Shown here piece by piece: positions 62,674 through 64,000 of a DNA stretch of 64,000 nt. This DNA comes from Papiliotrema nemorosa (Eukaryota; Basidiomycota; Tremellomycetes; Tremellales; Rhynchogastremaceae), in contig JASKOT010000018.1 in NCBI GenBank assembly GCA_032158125.1, forward strand, positions 1 to 64,000, given 5' to 3'. The notes below the pieces were generated by a model. That model was not told the DNA's origin and did not search any database. It was given only the letters and a program-made list of their open reading frames with translations. Within the stretch, counting starts at the first letter, position 1; each line of letters begins with the position of its first letter. A program made the translations under genes and the position numbers.

Positions 62674-64000
62674 ATGTCGAATCCTGTAAGCCAAAAGTTG
62701 CTCCAACTCATCTCGTCAGCCTGACGACAGACAACTCCGCAGAGACCTAAAGCCATCATGGCTCCCCCAGCTCCCCCTACGCCACCAACACCTTCCTCAA
62801 CTTCAATGGCATTGGTGTCGCCATCCAAAGTATTCACCATTTCCGTCCGAGAGGTCACCAGAGTCAAGTCCGAGATGCCATCCCCGCCACCGACTGCGAA
62901 AGTCAAGCGAGAGCGACAACCGACTATCCCGCCTTCAGTGAGTCCGACTGTGATATGCTGTTTGACTGATTCATCAGTGTCCGAGATCAACTGTGAGCTG
63001 TCTTGACGCAAGAACTCACCCATCCAAGCACCAGTCTGATTGCAGCCCCTCCCCGCAACCCCGCGACGGCGTTCCTCCGTGACACCAAAAGCTGTTGAAC
63101 CATTCAAAACCCCGAGGACACCCATCTCACGCTATGCAAGACCATCTCGAACCCCAGCGACGTATCCTCGAATGCGATCACGTCAGCACACGGCTGGTCC
63201 CAGTCGTGCTCCATCCGCCACCCCAACGTTAGCGGGAAGCGCGAGAGGCGGGAGCTTCATCAGAGGAGGCACAGTCGATGCGGTGAGAGTCGGATATGAG
63301 CTCTGAGCGAGATTCTGCTGATTAATAGCCTATCGACTTTGAGAACATTTCGGCTCCGCCATCCCCTACGCCCTCTCGACGCCGTCTCGATTCGGTATTT
63401 GGGGGAACGTCGGAAGCCTCGTTCGCACTCTCCGGTAGAGGTTCGCCATTCATCCAGTCTCGACCATTCGCCTTACCCAATCAGCGACCCATCCGACAGG
63501 GAGTAGAGAACCGCCAGACGAGACAGTCTTCGCCGACCGTGTTCCCTGCACCACTGGTACTCATGCCCTCGGCAATGAAGGAAGCGGTTGAAGCTGCCTG
63601 CCACCTTCTCGACCAGCTGGTCACAGTAGGCGTTGAGGCAGAGGCGGGAGAAGTGGCAAACACAAAGTCTCTTATCGCTGCCGAGATGGTCGGTAACTTG
63701 TTCTCCAAGTCGCTCCTGGATCAGGTAACGGCTACCATAGGTGAGCGTTCTAGTCTCAGTATTTGCTGATCACACAGGCGACGAGATATCTCGAGAGCCG
63801 CTCTCAAGCTTGCTCGATGTGTTAAAGCGCCACCTGAAGAGCATCATCTCAGGGCATCAGAAAGGATATCAATTGTCACAGCAAAAGAGCAGAAAGTCCA
63901 GTACAGCGGTATCGGCATGGTTGGTCATGTGGAGATCTGGTCTGGCGATCGACGCCGACAGTGTCACTATGATGACCAAAGAGCAGGCGTTAGAGGTGAT
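62674..64000 (+). CDS. Unrecognised Pro/Ser-rich protein, 5' part only
   Basis: I do not recognise this protein. Five exons fit: ATG at 62674-62676 (MSNP), then after an intron RPKAIMAPPAPPTPPTPSST up to TIPPS, a 15-nt exon (CPRST), PLPATPRRRSSVTPKAVEPF to VDA, PIDFENISAPPSPTPSRRRL to TATIG, and the last exon from about 63779 to the window end. Residues 1 to about 230 are Pro/Ser/Arg-rich with several TP sites (possible CDK targets). From about residue 230 a helical region begins (AMKEAVEAACHLLDQLVTVG, SLIAAEMVGNLFSKSLLDQV, LLDVLKRHLKSIISGHQKGY). The gene is truncated by the window edge. Could be a chromatin, cell-cycle or cytoskeletal regulator; this is a guess. Confidence 0.7.

Overview
The window is nuclear DNA from a basidiomycete fungus, most likely a Tremellomycete (Cryptococcus/Tremella relatives). 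This rests on very intron-dense genes with short introns (mostly 35-60 nt, GTNNGN donors, CTNAC/CTRAY-like branch sites, AG acceptors), gene order packed on both strands, and conserved fungal families whose spliced products read best as basidiomycete proteins. Splice models are my own reading of the sequence. For RPT2, UBC7, PPG1, RPL6, PAF1, the farnesyltransferase alpha subunit, the exo-glucanase, the M50-like gene, the beta-tubulin and ATG27 the exon lengths add up to complete open reading frames. Other genes are given with outer limits and domain evidence.

Layout. 1-1333 is gene-free and holds a diverged direct repeat plus a palindrome. 1334-7164: VID27 (-), RPT2 (+), UBC7 (+). 7174-14287: SLA2 (-), PPG1-type phosphatase (+), family-16 methyltransferase (-), ribosomal protein eL6 (+). 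14329-27653: the very large ATR/Mec1 checkpoint kinase (-), PAF1 (+), NBP35 (-), phosphoketolase (-). 28294-31657: farnesyltransferase alpha (+), a NADAR-domain protein starting only 15 bp later (+), an arrestin-like protein (-). 31658-33301 has no confident gene but carries G/C homopolymers and splice-like signals. 33302-42360: secreted GH5 exo-1,3-beta-glucanase (+), FIST-domain protein (-), eIF3a (-), epsin (+), UBC6/UBE2J-type E2 (-). 42552-49425: MAG-like cell-surface glycoprotein (-), a broken glycosyltransferase (+), an M50B-like membrane protein (+), a divergent beta-tubulin with 20 exons (+). 49636-64000: DBP5 (-), a membrane-anchored LRR protein (-), saccharopine-dehydrogenase-like protein (-), cyclin H (-), ATG27 (+), dynein intermediate chain (-) and the 5' part of an unrecognised gene (+) that runs off the window.

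The content is mostly housekeeping: proteasome and ERAD ubiquitination (RPT2, UBC7, UBC6), endocytosis (SLA2, epsin), transcription (PAF1, cyclin H), translation (eL6, eIF3a, DBP5), Fe-S assembly (NBP35), DNA-damage signalling (ATR) and cytoskeleton (beta-tubulin, dynein). No bacterial-type operon, CRISPR array, tRNA, rRNA or intact transposon was seen. The most notable signals are structural: introns at or inside start codons, tail-to-tail neighbours separated by only 9-46 bp, long G/C homopolymers in divergent promoters, the fragmented beta-tubulin gene with a 9-nt microexon, and the 15-bp farnesyltransferase/NADAR junction.
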